Shown here: one piece after another, positions 12,091-23,884 of the stretch
How positions within the stretch are numbered: the stretch's first letter is position 1
Layout: every line of letters starts with the position of its first letter
From: Tenodera sinensis
Taxonomy: Eukaryota > Arthropoda > Insecta > Mantodea > Mantidae
Reading direction: 5' to 3'
Length of the DNA stretch: 64,000 nucleotides
Assembly: GCA_030765045.1 (NCBI GenBank)
Contig: CM060962.1
Span: 259,734,647 to 259,798,646 of the forward strand
Notes under the pieces: model-generated
The model's database searches: none
Seen by the model: only the letters and a program-made list of their open reading frames with translations
What the model was told of the DNA's origin: nothing
Translations under genes and position numbers: made by a program

Positions 12091-13079
12091 TTTCAAAATA
12101 TACCTTCTCCCACAAAAATCTAGCTAGCGATCTAATCATTTTCACTATATTTCAGAATATGCGTAATAAAATGTAATTTTGAATTTTGATATTGCTTATA
12201 CCTTTTCTAAAGGTATAAGCTTTGGAAATGCGATGAAGGTATCATAAAACATGTTAGCTGTAGGTATATTAATTGAAGAACTTATAGCAATTACTAAGAT
12301 AAGTGAAGCTTTTAGTCTCAACATTTGTTTTTATTTTAGATAGAAAGATGTAGGTATTAATTGTATGTTATAGGGGTAGTGGGGGAGAAATAAAACTAGA
12401 TAAGTTTTAGTACCTAACATCTCAACTTCAGGTGCCGAAATCGGGGCAGTGGGATATTTTCGATGAAGCTGTAGTACACAGCAAATTTTACGAAGTGCCT
12501 CCAAAATATTATGTTTTGTATTTGTTGTTACTAAAACCAGAATTTGTTTTCGTACATAGTTCGGTACTTGAACCATGTTTAAAGACAAACTTTGGTAGTA
12601 GTAACACAAATACACGACACGGAAGCCTGGAGGCGCTTTCTAGGATACCCAGTGTGCAACAGAATCATCTAAAATGTTTTACCCGAGTTTCTTCACCATT
12701 TATAGTGGGACGTAATTAAAACACGTCTTGTTTTAGTTCTCCATCATGAAGGAACATAGAATTAGAAACAACAGTAGGTAAGATACAAGGAGTACATAAC
12801 ACATTAAGGAGACAAATCTGTGAAATACGGTCCAAAACCGACAAAAATCCATTGTTTATCTTAAAATATAATATAGACTTTCCACTTCAATGATATAAAG
12901 TTTGGTTAAATCTAACATTACTTGTGATATTGCTAATACCAACTGTATTCAAATTTGAAGCTACAGGTCGCGCGTTAGTTCTTGATGAATGAAATTTTTA
13001 AATGGGAGGTTAGACGCGAGTCACTTAATCGCCTTTACGGAAACACTTGCACACAGAAGCAGAAAGGACAATCCGATGC
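12091..13079 (+). other. Unassigned, includes an acceptor-like site at 12431
   Basis: An open frame from 12432 to 12719 follows an acceptor-like tract (catctcaacttcag) and would encode PKSGQWDIFDEAVV and more. It does not join in phase with the candidate exons at 4923-6503, and no donor or family match is apparent, so it is not called as a gene. Nothing else was recognised. Confidence 0.4.
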
Positions 13080-14049
13080 TGTGTACTTTGCTCAAAAAGT
13101 ACAGGAACTAAAAAGGAAATTATCACACTTCCAGTGATATCACTCACATGTATTACAATATAAATATATGTAAATATTTACGCTTAATTGCCTTGTATTT
13201 CTTCTATACCGAATATTTCTACGTCGTCTTCTTCGTCTGAGCTTCTGTCGTTTTCATTATCTCTCCTTAAAACACTGGCAATGACAAGAACCCGTACCAC
13301 ACAAACTTTGTAGTCAACTGTACCTTGCGTTTTCTCCGAAACATAACATAGGGAAGCAGAGAATGTCTACTGAGGCGTTTCTGACTGGAGAGGGTATTTG
13401 CTGTGATTTCCTGTTAAACTGTTGGAAGCTGCAAATCTTAGTAAACGTTTTGACTACTGATGTACCAAGGAATGTTAACAATAGTTTGTGGAGTTTTGGA
13501 CTGAAAAAGCTCTAGTATCTGGATGTTTAGTTGCCTGCTGTATACCACAAGTAAATTCCACGTGCCCATGCTGGTTTAAGCATAGTTTTGTATACCCTTA
13601 ATTTACTTACGACTGATAGTAATGACATAGTTCCAAGAGGCCAGTGCATTTTGTTGTATTTTAAATTTAATTGTTTACGTTTGGTTCATGTGTTTTTTCC
13701 CAGAAGATCCCTTGATTAAGCTGCATATCGAGATACTACACATCTTGCTTTTCTGGAATGGTCTGATTATTCAAAATAATAGGCAGACAGGAGCTTTTTC
13801 AGAGTGCAGACGTTTTATATTAAATAAATGGTCTTGTACGAGTTGTGAAGCAGTATTTAGATCTTCATGTACTGAAAGAATAGCTGTGTTTTCCGCAAAA
13901 GTTGATGAGATTGTGCTTGGCCTTATTGATAGGTCGGTAGATATACGAATTGGTCCTGAGACATTACATTTTGGTTCGTCTGACTTACGGCATAAAGGGC
14001 TGTGCGGGTCTCTTGGAATTTTATTTGAAAATATCTTTGCTCTATGTGA

Positions 14050-14660
14050 GACATTAACCCTAGCATAACCAAGCCTTATTCCATAACTTATATTACCAGG
14101 GGAGGGGGTACTTTGTGACCACCATTCGTAACAAAATGTCTCAGCAATTTTTAAAACAAATTTATTTTAAAATTGGGTATTATATCTTCTCGTGTTTATA
14201 ATGGTAATATTTAACAGTGTCTATTACCTTCTTTTTTACTGTCTTACATAATCACATTATATAATATGACAATCCTTATTACGGAGTTTATACTACCAAC
14301 GTAGGTGACTACCACTGGTAACAAGTTAGCTCAGCAATTTTTTAAACAAATTTATTTGAAAATTGGATATTATATCTTGTCACCATAAAGTCAATATTTA
14401 AGATTAACTACTCCTTTCTACCTTTTAAAATTAATCACACTATACCGACAGGTCAGTACTTTATGACCACTTTGACATTCGTTGTTTCTGAAGAAGACCA
14501 ACAAAGAAAAAAACTTGAAACAAATATGCAATTCAGTATGGAAACAGTGATTTACAATGACTATTAACTGCGTGCCTTTAACTAAAATATTAAAAGAGAA
14601 AATTTGAAAAATTACAGAAGGTGGGCATAGCTTACCCCCCCCCCTCCACCTCCCCACTGG
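14050..14660 (-). repeat. Repeat element X, inserted in the LINE RT
   Basis: The element contains tandem units, each carrying a phrase like ttgctgag followed by gttaccagtggtggtcac: one unit ends near 14130, another near 14310, and a third boundary is near 14650. A related copy lies at 55730-56245 on the opposite strand. It separates the RT finger region (up to about 14665) from the RT palm region (from about 14045), so it was inserted into the LINE. A C-rich run at 14636-14645 marks one edge. It has no coding capacity and its superfamily is unknown. Confidence 0.75.
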
Positions 14661-15750
14661 TAACGCAGGGGTAAATAATGTGTAGAAATGATGTGGGAAA
14701 GACTTCTTCAGTTTAATCTTCACTCCAGCATGCCAAACCGCCTCAAACGCCTGAATAACATCCAGAAGTACTGCTGAGCCGCAGTGTGGTTGTTCAAATG
14801 TGCGGTTAATGATCCCAGTCATTCGATGTACTTGTTCAGTTGTGCAATGTTGTGGTTCGAATCCAAATTGGAAACCGGAAATCAATAAAGACAAATGAGA
14901 GTTCAGTTCAATTAAAAGTAATTTGTCAGACAATCTAGAGAGTATTGGAACAAAGATAATTGGCAGATAACAATTTATTTCATTTGGAGGTTCTCCTGGG
15001 CTGATAATTGAGTTCTTTAATGTCTTGCTGGAACAAATCGAAGTACACTTGATTTTTCTGAGGGCGAATCTGAGTTACTTTCAGGGTTTAATGTGGAGGT
15101 TTTATATCCTTAAGATTTTGATTTTCTTGTGTTTCACTTTTAATTTAAAAGGATGCCCATTATTTGTATTTTTTTTCAAGCTCCGGGGAAGTAACATTTC
15201 TTATAATGACATTAAAAATAAAAGTAATCAATATTGCTGACTTGAGTGGTAACCTCTGAAGTATCTGTCTAGGATAATATCCCGGGGTCTGTTTGGATTT
15301 AAGCGACTAATAACTGTTCTTGTTTCCCTGTATGAGATAAGTGCAATTTGAAATTACATTTTAAAAGGAGAATCCCATTTTCACCTTATTTTTAATGTTG
15401 GAAGAAGCGGGTTTTAGTATTGAAGAAAAGTGCTCAGCAAGCATGTCTTGTATTTCTTGACTACCTTTAGCCCAATAGCTATCACCTTTTTGAAGAGGTG
15501 GTATAGGTTTGATTGGTCGTTTTAGCTTTTTTTGTGACTTTCCATAGGGAATAATCTCTAGCTTTCCCAGGCACTAAACTTTCCAAATATTCTTGAATAT
15601 TCCCAAGGCCTTCCATACAGCTGAATGAATTACTGTGGTAACGTTGGCTAAACGTTGTTCTATTTCTTCAGAAGTCTTAAGGCTAACGTTTAGGTTAATG
15701 TTATCGTCCATGGTTTCTTGAAAGTAATTCCAATTTCTTAGTTGGTTTTG

Positions 15751-15751
15751 C

Positions 15752-15784
<33 letters not shown>

Positions 15785-15804
15785 CAGACAGACAGACAGA
15801 CAGA
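15751..15804. repeat. GA and CAGA microsatellite inside LINE ORF2
   Basis: A GA run followed by CAGA units interrupts the region joining endonuclease and RT of the LINE, producing a spurious Ser-Leu stretch in the minus frame. Coding similarity resumes on both sides, so it arose after the LINE inserted. Confidence 0.95.
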
Positions 15805-16336
15805 GTGGTCTTTCTTTCAGAGTTATGTAAGTGCTTAATGTCATTATTGTAGGAGAATGGTCAGCACACACGTTGAAATATGACTCTATTGACAGGTAGT
15901 TTGGTGAAATACTTTTTGTTACAAAGAAGTAAATTAAACCCGGTACTTTACATCTCTCCGATGACCCGTATGTTGACTCTCCACTTGATAAATTCTGGTG
16001 GAAGTTAATAGAGATCCCCAAGATATGTTATTCGCATTTCAGTCACCTCTGTTATGAACTTCGTTCCTAGTGTTTCAAGAAAGGCTTCAAACGCTACTTT
16101 GTTTGTGGCACGTGGAAGAGGAGAGTGGATGGACGAAATAATTGAAGGACGTTTTAGTGTTGTCACATTCATGCTTGTGGCTTGCATAAAGTTTCTATCG
16201 TGATGAGTTTCATGATGAACAATAATTGTGCGCATTCTTTATGACAATGACAGTCTACCTTGAGCTTTGCTAGAAGGATGGTTTGTAATGCATATTACGT
16301 ATCTTCGCATTGTAAATGGATTTTGTTCGTAAATCT

Positions 16337-16594
16337 CTTTTATACTGTTTCATTTTAAAGCTTGAGAAACAGCTGATAGTGTTACTGTTCGCTGAACTGT
16401 AGGACTTCTTAGCGGTGATGTTTTTCTTTCCATTTTAACATTAAACATGCTCACTTTTCCTCCAACATTCATGCTTCCAGTCTTCCTAGGGAAATGTTCT
16501 GATTAACTAAAACTCCCCGCTCTAGCCAAGAATTGAACCCAGGACTCTGGGCTGAGAAGCCAGAACGCTGGTTACTCTACCGCAGGGGCAGTCT
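16337..16594 (-). mobile_element. tRNA-derived SINE (family SINE-2) inside the LINE
   Basis: Read on the minus strand it starts gactgcccctgcggtagag and continues through a B-box-like tgggttcaattcttgg, then a tRNA-unrelated body (tgaatgttggag, cagcgaacagtaac, cagctgtttctcaag). Exact 8-bp target duplications flank it: gtaaatct at 16329-16336 and 16595-16602. LINE endonuclease coding resumes on both sides, so it inserted into the LINE. Related copies are at 29515, 39471, 52143 and 55363. Confidence 0.9.
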
Positions 16595-16744
16595 GTAAAT
16601 CTTGTTTCAAAAGCAACCACAATATCCACATTTTCTGTGCTTGAGAACATTTTTAGTCCTTGTCTGTGTTCAGATGAGCGTTGGCGTTCCACTACCAGAT
16701 TTTGAGACTTAATCATCTTGTTTTATGATGGCAATGGTCTTGAT

Positions 16745-17975
16745 CAGGTCGAACATCCCATCCATTATTTTGTCCGTAACTTTCTTCGCCGCTTTTCAAG
16801 CTTCATGAACATCTGCTCCATAGCAGAGAGCAGTTGTGTGGTTTCATTATTATTTGAATTGATATTGCATTTCGTTATCTCTGCATAAGCCTTGCTTGAT
16901 GAAATAAGAGTCTGTGTTGTGATATGTGCCTCAAGTGGTGATGTGGTAGCTCTTGTTGGAACTCGTTTCTCTCCAAGCAATGGAAGTAACTTCAGCTTGT
17001 ATTCTTTACATGTCTGACATCCTCTATAACTTGCAAAGTGATTTTGGTCGCAGTTCACACAGCGCTGTTTGCTATAGGTGGCAGTCGGATGATGATCCCC
17101 TCATTTAACGTATCTAAAAAACGATTACTGTGATTCTTGGTATGTCCAAACCTTTGACAGAGCTTAAATTGAGCAACTTCTATTTTTATGTGTGGCTACT
17201 GGAAAGCTATAATATTGTTTGGATGTTTTGTTATTAGTAGCTGGTTGTAGGTCGCTGAAGAAAAGTTCCAGAGGCTCCTTTGTTGCTCCATGTATCACAT
17301 CTACTATACATATTTGTGACTGTGTGCCCTGGTGTACCTAATTCTTCTTTTATCATTACTACATCCTCTGTGCAGCACATTCCTGTAAGCACCACCATAT
17401 ACTCGTGTAGTGATTGATATATTAGATTTGATGTATATTTCTCTCCACTGGCATCAATTTTGTAAGATGCACTGATGTCATTGTAGTTAATGTATATATA
17501 GGAATTAGAGAACCATTATCTTTCTTAAATTCTTGGATATTCCTTACATCTACTACAAAAAGTAGGTTGAACTTTATGTGTATGTGCTTCTGGCTTCTCG
17601 TTTGTTTCCTTGTTTTCTAGGTTGCTCAGTGATGGAAACTTATTTGAAGTTGGTAAGACGTAAGTAATACGCATCTCGGATGTATCTTGCATTTCATATA
17701 ACTTGTCCATATTAAGATTATTAAACGGTACCGAATCTGGTTGCCACTCCTTTGAGAGACTTTTGGTACGCAATCATTTTTTATGTGGTGTTCTAGGAGA
17801 AGAGGAGTGATGAAGTTGCATTTCACAAGTCCCTTAGTGAAAAATGTTCATTCATATCATCTCGTCACTTGGAAATGACATTGTGATGCTTGCTGCTGGA
17901 TTATTATATTCCTTTAATTTTATGTTTGCAGCACGTGTGTAATTCTTAGTTGTCTTGCCGGGGTCCAAATCCCTC
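16745..17975 (-). pseudogene. LINE ORF1: gag-like protein with CCHC knuckles, relic
   Basis: Several frames must be combined. From the N-terminus: KTTKNYTRAANIKLKEYNN near 17930, then a central RNA-binding-like region (TSEMRITYVLPTSNKFPSL near 17660; KNIQEFKKDNGSLIPI near 17520), a segment resembling the PRE_C2HC domain (EPLELFFSDLQPATNNK near 17270), a zinc-knuckle region (CQRFGHTKNH near 17155; CDQNHFASYRGCQ near 17045), and a Lys/Glu-rich C-terminus (SAMEQMFMKLEKRR near 16790). This order is characteristic of jockey-clade gag. At least three frameshifts and stops are present. It lies just upstream of ORF2, as in intact elements. Confidence 0.8.
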
Positions 17976-17980
17976 TTGCT

Positions 17981-19689
17981 TCTCCCAATTTATTTTCAAT
18001 TGGAGTAAGAGAATATACACTTATTCTTGTAGGAAAAAAAACTGATTTTGTTTGTTCCTTAAAGCAGTTGGCGATGGATATACATAAAAGCAATTTCTTG
18101 TGTTTGATTAGAAAGCTGATATATTCATAAAACATAGCTTATATTATTTAAGAAATCCATTCCTAACACCTACGTTATGAGGCTGGACTCGAACCAGCAA
18201 TGTATCTTTAGAGATGGTTGTTAAAAAGCCGGTGTACGACTTGAAAATGAATGTTTCACTTTAGAAGGTCTATCAGCGACAAACCACACTTGCATGGCCC
18301 ACTCCATTTTTTTCTCACAAGAACGTTGAATAACTGTCTACCTTAGAAGGCACTGTTGTAATTTTCTCACATCAAGTGGAGTTATTTACTTTCCTGTAGA
18401 ACTTGTGAATCCCTTACCTTTAAGGAAGTTTGTTCTGTATTTTTTGGAAAGAAAATATTACTTAGTTTCAAAAATTGATAAGATTTCCTTTCCTTTAAAG
18501 TTTTAAAAGTAGAACTTAATTTTAGTTTACGGATCAATGTTTTATTTTCAATTCTTAAAACGTTTCGTCTTAATATTTGACTTTATATTTGTTGTGATTC
18601 CCGAAAACACATTTAAGAAATAGAACACTATGAGACAACAGTGTTTTGTTTAAAAAACATGCAGAGAATCGACACAGCTTCCATATTTATCGCAATTTGT
18701 CTCTCTGGAAGTTATAAATCATGAAAGGAGAGAAAATCTCGCTATTTACACGGAAGGGGTGCTGGCAAGAAGAATGGCCTGGCTATGGGGAAATAAATTG
18801 GCGCCATTAAAGGGATAACGTCTTGGATTACAACTCCCTATTACCCTGGCGGTGCCTAACAACTTCAACGTTCGTCACACAACCCTCTGGAATTCTTTGA
18901 CAGAAAATCATATCTTATACCTTTGAGAATGTTTCTATAGAAGTATTAGGAAATACCAAGGATATTTTGTTTCAGTGCTGATTTTACACATGTGAGAAAA
19001 CGTTTGAATGTCTTAGCATGTAACGTAGTACTCGGAGTTTTAATTCAATAAATATAGAGAAGTTTGAAAAAACATTTTCACGGAGGACAGGGAGGATTCT
19101 ATTGAAGAGAGCTCTCAAGTAGTTTTGGACCCAATTTTGGATGTAAATTTTATGAACAAAATGGGGTTAACAGTTTAATATGCAATTCGAAGTTTTAATA
19201 AAAATGAGACAGTTCCAGGGCCCATATGAATATCAATGGAACTGTTAAAATGTAGGGAACAAAGTATTTTAAGAACTTTAACTATAGCTGCCGCAAAATT
19301 TAATGCCGGTTGGCTCAACACAAAATCCAATCACAGACTTGCAGCGCCTTGAAATACTGTAGAGTTAAATACTCCATGAAATCACGCTGTAAAACTGAAG
19401 ATATTAATGTCATTTACACCCACAAAGTTTATTTCCACAACAGGAAAAAGAACAGTGATAGTCAAGTATCAGCCGCCATTGAATGTTGTGCCCACCATAG
19501 GATCTTCAACTAGTCATAAGAGTGACACTGCTCCACCAGAGTGGACACCATCGTGTGTAAGTGCAATATATACAATGGTAGATAAGAGAAATCAATTATG
19601 TAATTATGAATAACATCCGTGCTGTGGGATGAGTGAGTAGGATACTCAGTGGAACGATTGGAATCTTCCAGAAAAAAGAATGTATCCGA
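17981..19689 (+). other. Unassigned AT-rich stretch
   Basis: The only notable item is a tRNA-like B box on the minus strand at about 18180-18200 (ctggttcgagtccagcc, with a perfect 5-bp T stem). No matching anticodon or acceptor stem was found around it. Short open frames at 19310-19613 have no recognisable content. Confidence 0.5.
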
Positions 19690-21545
19690 AGAGGAAACTT
19701 GATGTACTACCGACAAGATCTATCCGAACAACATGCAATTAGACAGATGGCAGAAAACATTTTAGCCAAAGGAGAAGAACTCCATTTTTATTGACTTAAA
19801 AAGGCATATGTCACAGTACCAGTTAATTGACTTTGGGCTGTCATTAAAAAAATTGGAGTTTCAAATGCTCTCATAAACTTTATTAGGAGAATATATGATT
19901 ATACCACATCTATTAAAATGGGTCTGAGCGCTAAAAGTTTGAGATAAGGTTGCGGAATGTCCCCAACCTTATTTAAAATATTGTTAGAAAGTGCCTTGAA
20001 GAAATGGAATGATTCGTGCAACGAGAAAACAATATTGTTCTTATGTTGCATTTCCTGCTTTTCGCCGATGAACAGAGTAAGACAATACCTGAATGTTACT
20101 GAGTGTATGTTTCGAAAATATTTACAGGAGTACAGTTTACATGCATTGAAAGTTAATTTTATGAAGACAGCGTTTAAAGTTGTTAGAGGGAATGGAGAAG
20201 ATTTGGTAGTAAATTACGGAACAATTAGAAGCGTCTAGCAGTTCAAATATTAATTAGATACAATCACAGACAGTTCTGCTAACTGTAAAAGCAAACTGGC
20301 AATGGGATGAACCAAGCTAGGAACGTAATAAGTACGTCGAATGGTATCCTGTGGAATAATAAAAGGCGAAAAAAAGACCATATTTTGAAAACTATGATGC
20401 AGTTTCATATATAGAAAGTTTAAAAAAAAGTGCAACAGGAGTTGGGATAGATCAAAATGAGAATAAATGTTCCTATAAACATACGTACAGTAACAAATAT
20501 TTGTTGAGATATGAGCCATTTTAGAAAAATGTCCAATGCGTGCACATTTTTTATAGGTTTGGCATGCACCTATGCCCTTAAATGTTCCCATAGCCAGAAA
20601 TCTAATGGATTGAGGTCTAGTGAACGGGAAGACCATGTTACTGGAGCTCCTCGACCTATCCATCGTACATTAAATGTCATGCATGAACCACATGCGTCGC
20701 CTTTCCACAAGCGCAACTGCTCCAAAAGCACGGATAACCCATCTCTCAGGAATCGATGATACACAGCACCTGTTAATTGTTAGGTAAAATGTATGGTTCT
20801 ATAGGAGTCTGTCATCCACAATTCCTGCCCACACAATGGGACTAAAGTGATCCTGATACTCAAACCAAACATCTAATGGACGTAGAATTGGTAGAGGAGG
20901 TCCAGTAGCATAGCCTCCACGCTCGCCGGACCTCAATCCATTGGATTTCTGGCTATGGGGACATTCAAAGACCTTGGTATATGCCAAACCTATCAAAAAA
21001 TGTGGGTACGTTGGATATTTCTGTAAAATGGCTCATATCTCAACACGTCTTTGTTTCCGGATATGTGTTTACACGAACATTTGTTTCAGTTTTGAACAAC
21101 CCAGCTCCTGTAGGAATAATGGAAACATTTTAAACACTCTGTATATATGCATATTGGGCTCTGAATGATAAATGGAAGAAAAAGTTGTAGAGTAGTGAAA
21201 TGGATGGGTTACGCAGAAGAATGTGAGAATCTCGACTACATCACGAGGAATGATATTAGAACAGGAATGGCAGCAGAAGACACGGTGATAAATAGAATTA
21301 AAAACGGATACTGCAGTGGTATGGACGAATAAAAAGAATAGAGGAGAGACGGTCCAGATGAATAATTGACTGGTCTCCCACAAGAAGATGGAAAAGAGCT
21401 GGGCACGTTTAAGTTAGTGTAGCAATGGGAAAAAAAGCTTTGGCTGAAGTTGGTTTAAAGGACGGAGAGTGGAACGATAGATCACTATGGTGGACAGGAC
21501 TCGAAAGCCACCACAGAAAAGTGGACATCTGCGTTAAAGAGAAGA
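19690..21545 (+). mobile_element. LINE reverse-transcriptase relic with nested insertion
   Basis: In the plus strand the RT fingers and palm appear as AIRQMAENILAKGEE, then LKKAYVTVPV (normally DLKKAYDTV), KKIGVSNALINFIRRIYD, GCGMSPTLFKILLESALKKW, up to about 20240. The thumb and C-terminal region continue to 20400 and, after a nested element, resume at about 21150 with WALND, then KRIEERR, SPTRRWKRAG and a C-terminal KDGEWNDRSLWW near 21480. The start is 5'-truncated and there are many stops. The clade is not certain; it differs from the jockey-like copy at 13-18 kb. Confidence 0.8.
20408..21146. mobile_element. Fold-back mariner-superfamily element nested in the LINE
   Basis: Two arms are inverted copies of the same transposase C-terminal region. 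The minus arm (about 20690 to 20413) encodes RWIGRGAPVTWSSRSLDLNP then FWLWEHLRA. The plus arm (about 20884 to 21141) encodes RRIGRGGPV then PPRSPDLNPLDFWLWGHSKT. The centre (20690-20880) belongs to the minus copy and keeps DHFSPIVWAGIVDDRLL. The ends are an inverted pair of the form tatacagagtgtttaaaa, typical of this superfamily in insects, with TA-rich junctions. The element interrupts the LINE RT, whose frame is recognisable on both sides. It is either a 3'-end duplication within one element or two copies fused head to head. Confidence 0.8.
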
Positions 21546-21896
21546 AGAAACATTTATTTCTCGATTCTCGTATGTATATCCTATATAATTATGTAGCACA
21601 TGTAATTATGCATGTCCAATTTTGGTCGACTAGCTTGTCATCTCATGTCAGTAGCACGACTCAAGTACTCAATGAACCATAATAATATTTCTTGTGCAAA
21701 TATAGACACCAGCAACGGATGTTTTGCGAGGATTACGAACATGGCGTTTCTTTCAATAATCGGTATTGTGGCTTTGTTCGGTTTTCACTGTCACTTTACT
21801 TTTCTTGCGGGCGAAGGAGCCTCTTCTGTCTTTCGCGATCACTCACTGGAGCAGTGCTCCGCAACTCTTTTCACACGCTTTATATATTAGCTTCAC

Positions 21897-21897
<1 letters not shown>
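21546..21897 (+). other. Unassigned stretch between LINE and microsatellites
   Basis: Only short open frames are present and none carries a recognisable motif. It runs into the GT array. Confidence 0.5.
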
Positions 21898-22219
<322 letters not shown>

Positions 22220-22458
22220 TGCTGTTGTTACTGTTATTATTATTAATATTAAACAGGGCTGCACTCATTCAGTTATTAACAATTTATTAACAAATTCACT
22301 CTAGCAAATGCATATGTCCTAAACGTATTTTAAAGTAAATAAGTGCACTTATACCTCTTCTGAATTTACTTTCTGAGGCTACTTAACTACACTGACGGCT
22401 TATTCATGGCGGAATCGTTGGCAAAGAAAGCCTCATTTCTTCACCGATGCATTTGAAA

Positions 22459-22540
22459 CTCTCTCGCTCTCTTTCTCTCTCTCACTCTCTTTCTCTCTCG
22501 CTCTTTCTCTCTTACTCTCTCTTTCTCTCTCTCCCTCTCT
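22459..22540. repeat. CT-rich microsatellite
   Basis: Imperfect CTCT/CTTT repeats on the plus strand just downstream of the hAT C-terminal relic. No coding content. Confidence 0.95.
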
Positions 22541-22599
22541 CCGCCTAGTTCACACTACCATCTTGGAGATAGACCGGTATTCATAGTTTATTAACAACC

Positions 22600-23520
22600 A
22601 AAATGTTTCCATGGGCACTTAGAAAAATCTGAACTGCGATGTTCTGTCTACTGTCAAATCTGCCAGTTCCTCTTGTAAGCCTAATTTTTGCAGAAGATGT
22701 TTCAAATTCATAAATGGACCACCAACCCAGTCAAAATCTTCGACACTCTTTCCAAAATATTGTTTAAAATTCTGCTGTAACCATTCTTTACGGCGATCAT
22801 CGCCTTATATTCAACAAGGGGTCATACGGTTGGGAACATCTCACACGATCCATTTTCACAAAATTGTTTGTATCCACTATTTTAACTCAATCCTTTAATC
22901 TTATCCCTACGAGCTAGAATATTTTTGTTTCAACCACATTTCTCTCTTTAGTTCATTCATTTGTAGGAAAAATATCTGAAAGGTATGCCAACTTTGATAC
23001 CCATTCATCATCTGCAAATAACCGCGTGGTCATGCCCCTTAATAGTCAAAAATGCAAGTGCCTCCTCTTTCAGTTCAAACATTCGCATTAACTCTTTGCC
23101 TGGAGATAACCATTGTACATTTGTGTGGAACAGATGTGTAGCGTGATGTGATAGTATTTCTTGGTATAAAACGCTGGAAAGCCTCATGTTCGATGAAGTT
23201 CACGACTTTTACTACTTCATCCATCACAATTTTCAGAGCAGATGGCAGACAGTAATGATGGCTTCGGGCTGAGTGAAACAATGGTCCGTTCGTAAGTTCG
23301 GATTTACTTCGCGTACTTTACCCAAGAATCCTTTCACTCACCTTGCCACAGAAGTGGCTCCGTCTGTGCAAACACTAACGCAATCCTTCCATGTTAATTC
23401 ATTACGGATCACATATTCATTAGTCGTACAAAATATTTATTTTCCGGTTGCTTTCTGGGGCAGTTCTTATTGCGTGACCACCAATATAGATGAACTGATG
23501 AGGGCAAGGGAGCTACCAGG
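22600..23520 (-). pseudogene. ZBED5-like hAT transposase, C-terminal half, relic
   Basis: The minus strand encodes, in shifting frames, ELTWKDCVSVCTDGATSV (about 23385-23335), GFLGKVREVNPN, LPSALKIVMDEVVKVVNFI (ORF 23075-23281), a W-L-S-G-K segment with RMFELKEEALAFL near 23080, then a C-terminal run resembling WVSKLAYLSDIF and DKIKGL, ending near 22620 with an F-x-x-YFGK-like and DWVGxPFMNL-like region. This order matches the RNase H-like core of ZBED5/GTF2IRD2-type hAT transposases. Frameshifts and stops show it is dead. The N-terminal half lies at 24970-25404, beyond an inserted transposon. Confidence 0.8.
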
Positions 23521-23611
23521 GGTCAAAACTCCCCCTCTTGAACCAGAGAAAGGCGGCAGTCGAGTGCCACTATTCTCCGAGTCTTTCTATTGGTACAAGA
23601 CGCAGGTTACT

Positions 23612-23638
23612 AACCTCCCCCCCCCCCCCCCCCCCCCC
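23612..23638. repeat. C homopolymer tract
   Basis: An almost uninterrupted run of C residues on the plus strand. It lies close to the inferred left edge of the inserted transposon. Confidence 0.97.
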
Positions 23639-23884
23639 TCCTGCTGTTACATAGGAATGGAAGTGGATACGCCACTTATGCGCGTCAGCTCATAGGGTAG
23701 TTACGCAGACATTACAGTTCGTTCGGTTTATGTTGAAACATGGGAATTAGAGAGAGAACGCACTACTGCCCGCGCTCTTGTGGGTACTCCATGACTGCCT
23801 AATCCCATTTCGCATCGGTTCCATGCAACATGCAACGGTGCGATTGACTGCCTGACTATAGCGCAGCTATCAGAGAGCAGCGCT

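Larger units (their letters stand above)
13400..16745 (-). pseudogene. LINE ORF2: endonuclease and reverse transcriptase relic
   Basis: The start lies near 16715 with an N-terminal endonuclease phrase (SSTENVDIVVAFETRFT), resuming after the SINE with TIIVHHE near 16225 and VTTLKRPSIISS near 16155, then the endonuclease C-terminus (LIYFFVTKSISPNYLSIES; DHSPTIMTLSTY) to about 15800. The EN-RT linker is at 15680-15400 (KLKRPIKPIPPL, AEHFSSIL). RT follows: LISGFQFGF, EQVHRM, SAVLLDVIQAFEAVWHAG at 14930-14700. After the inserted repeat the palm motif appears as FAENTAILS at about 13895, where the family usually has FADD; the catalytic Asp pair is mutated. The C-terminal region (YKTMLKPAWARGI in shifted frames) lies near 13580-13540. 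Several frameshifts and an expanded GA/CAGA array at 15751-15804 rule out function. Confidence 0.85.
13080..17980 (-). mobile_element. Jockey-like non-LTR retrotransposon (LINE), decayed
   Basis: Read on the minus strand, the interval has the order expected for a jockey-clade LINE: a gag-like ORF1 with CCHC knuckles, then endonuclease, then reverse transcriptase. Each part is recognisable but broken by stops and frameshifts. It is interrupted by a SINE at 16337-16594 inside the endonuclease region and by a tandem-unit repeat at about 14050-14660 inside the RT. The outer limits are approximate: coding similarity starts near 17980 and fades between 13400 and 13080. No poly(A) tail or target duplication was located. 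Confidence 0.85.

Noticed and set aside
12432..12719. 95-codon frame following an acceptor-like site
   Set aside because: Phase does not match the candidate exons, no donor is evident and no family is recognised; left as unassigned.
13688..14068. 126-codon plus-strand open frame after an acceptor-like tract (ttttttcccag)
   Set aside because: The minus strand here encodes LINE RT (FAENTAILS and flanks) continuously, so this frame is antisense.
18180..18260. tRNA-like sequence with perfect T arm on the minus strand
   Set aside because: Anticodon and acceptor stems cannot be formed with correct spacing, so it is not called a tRNA gene.
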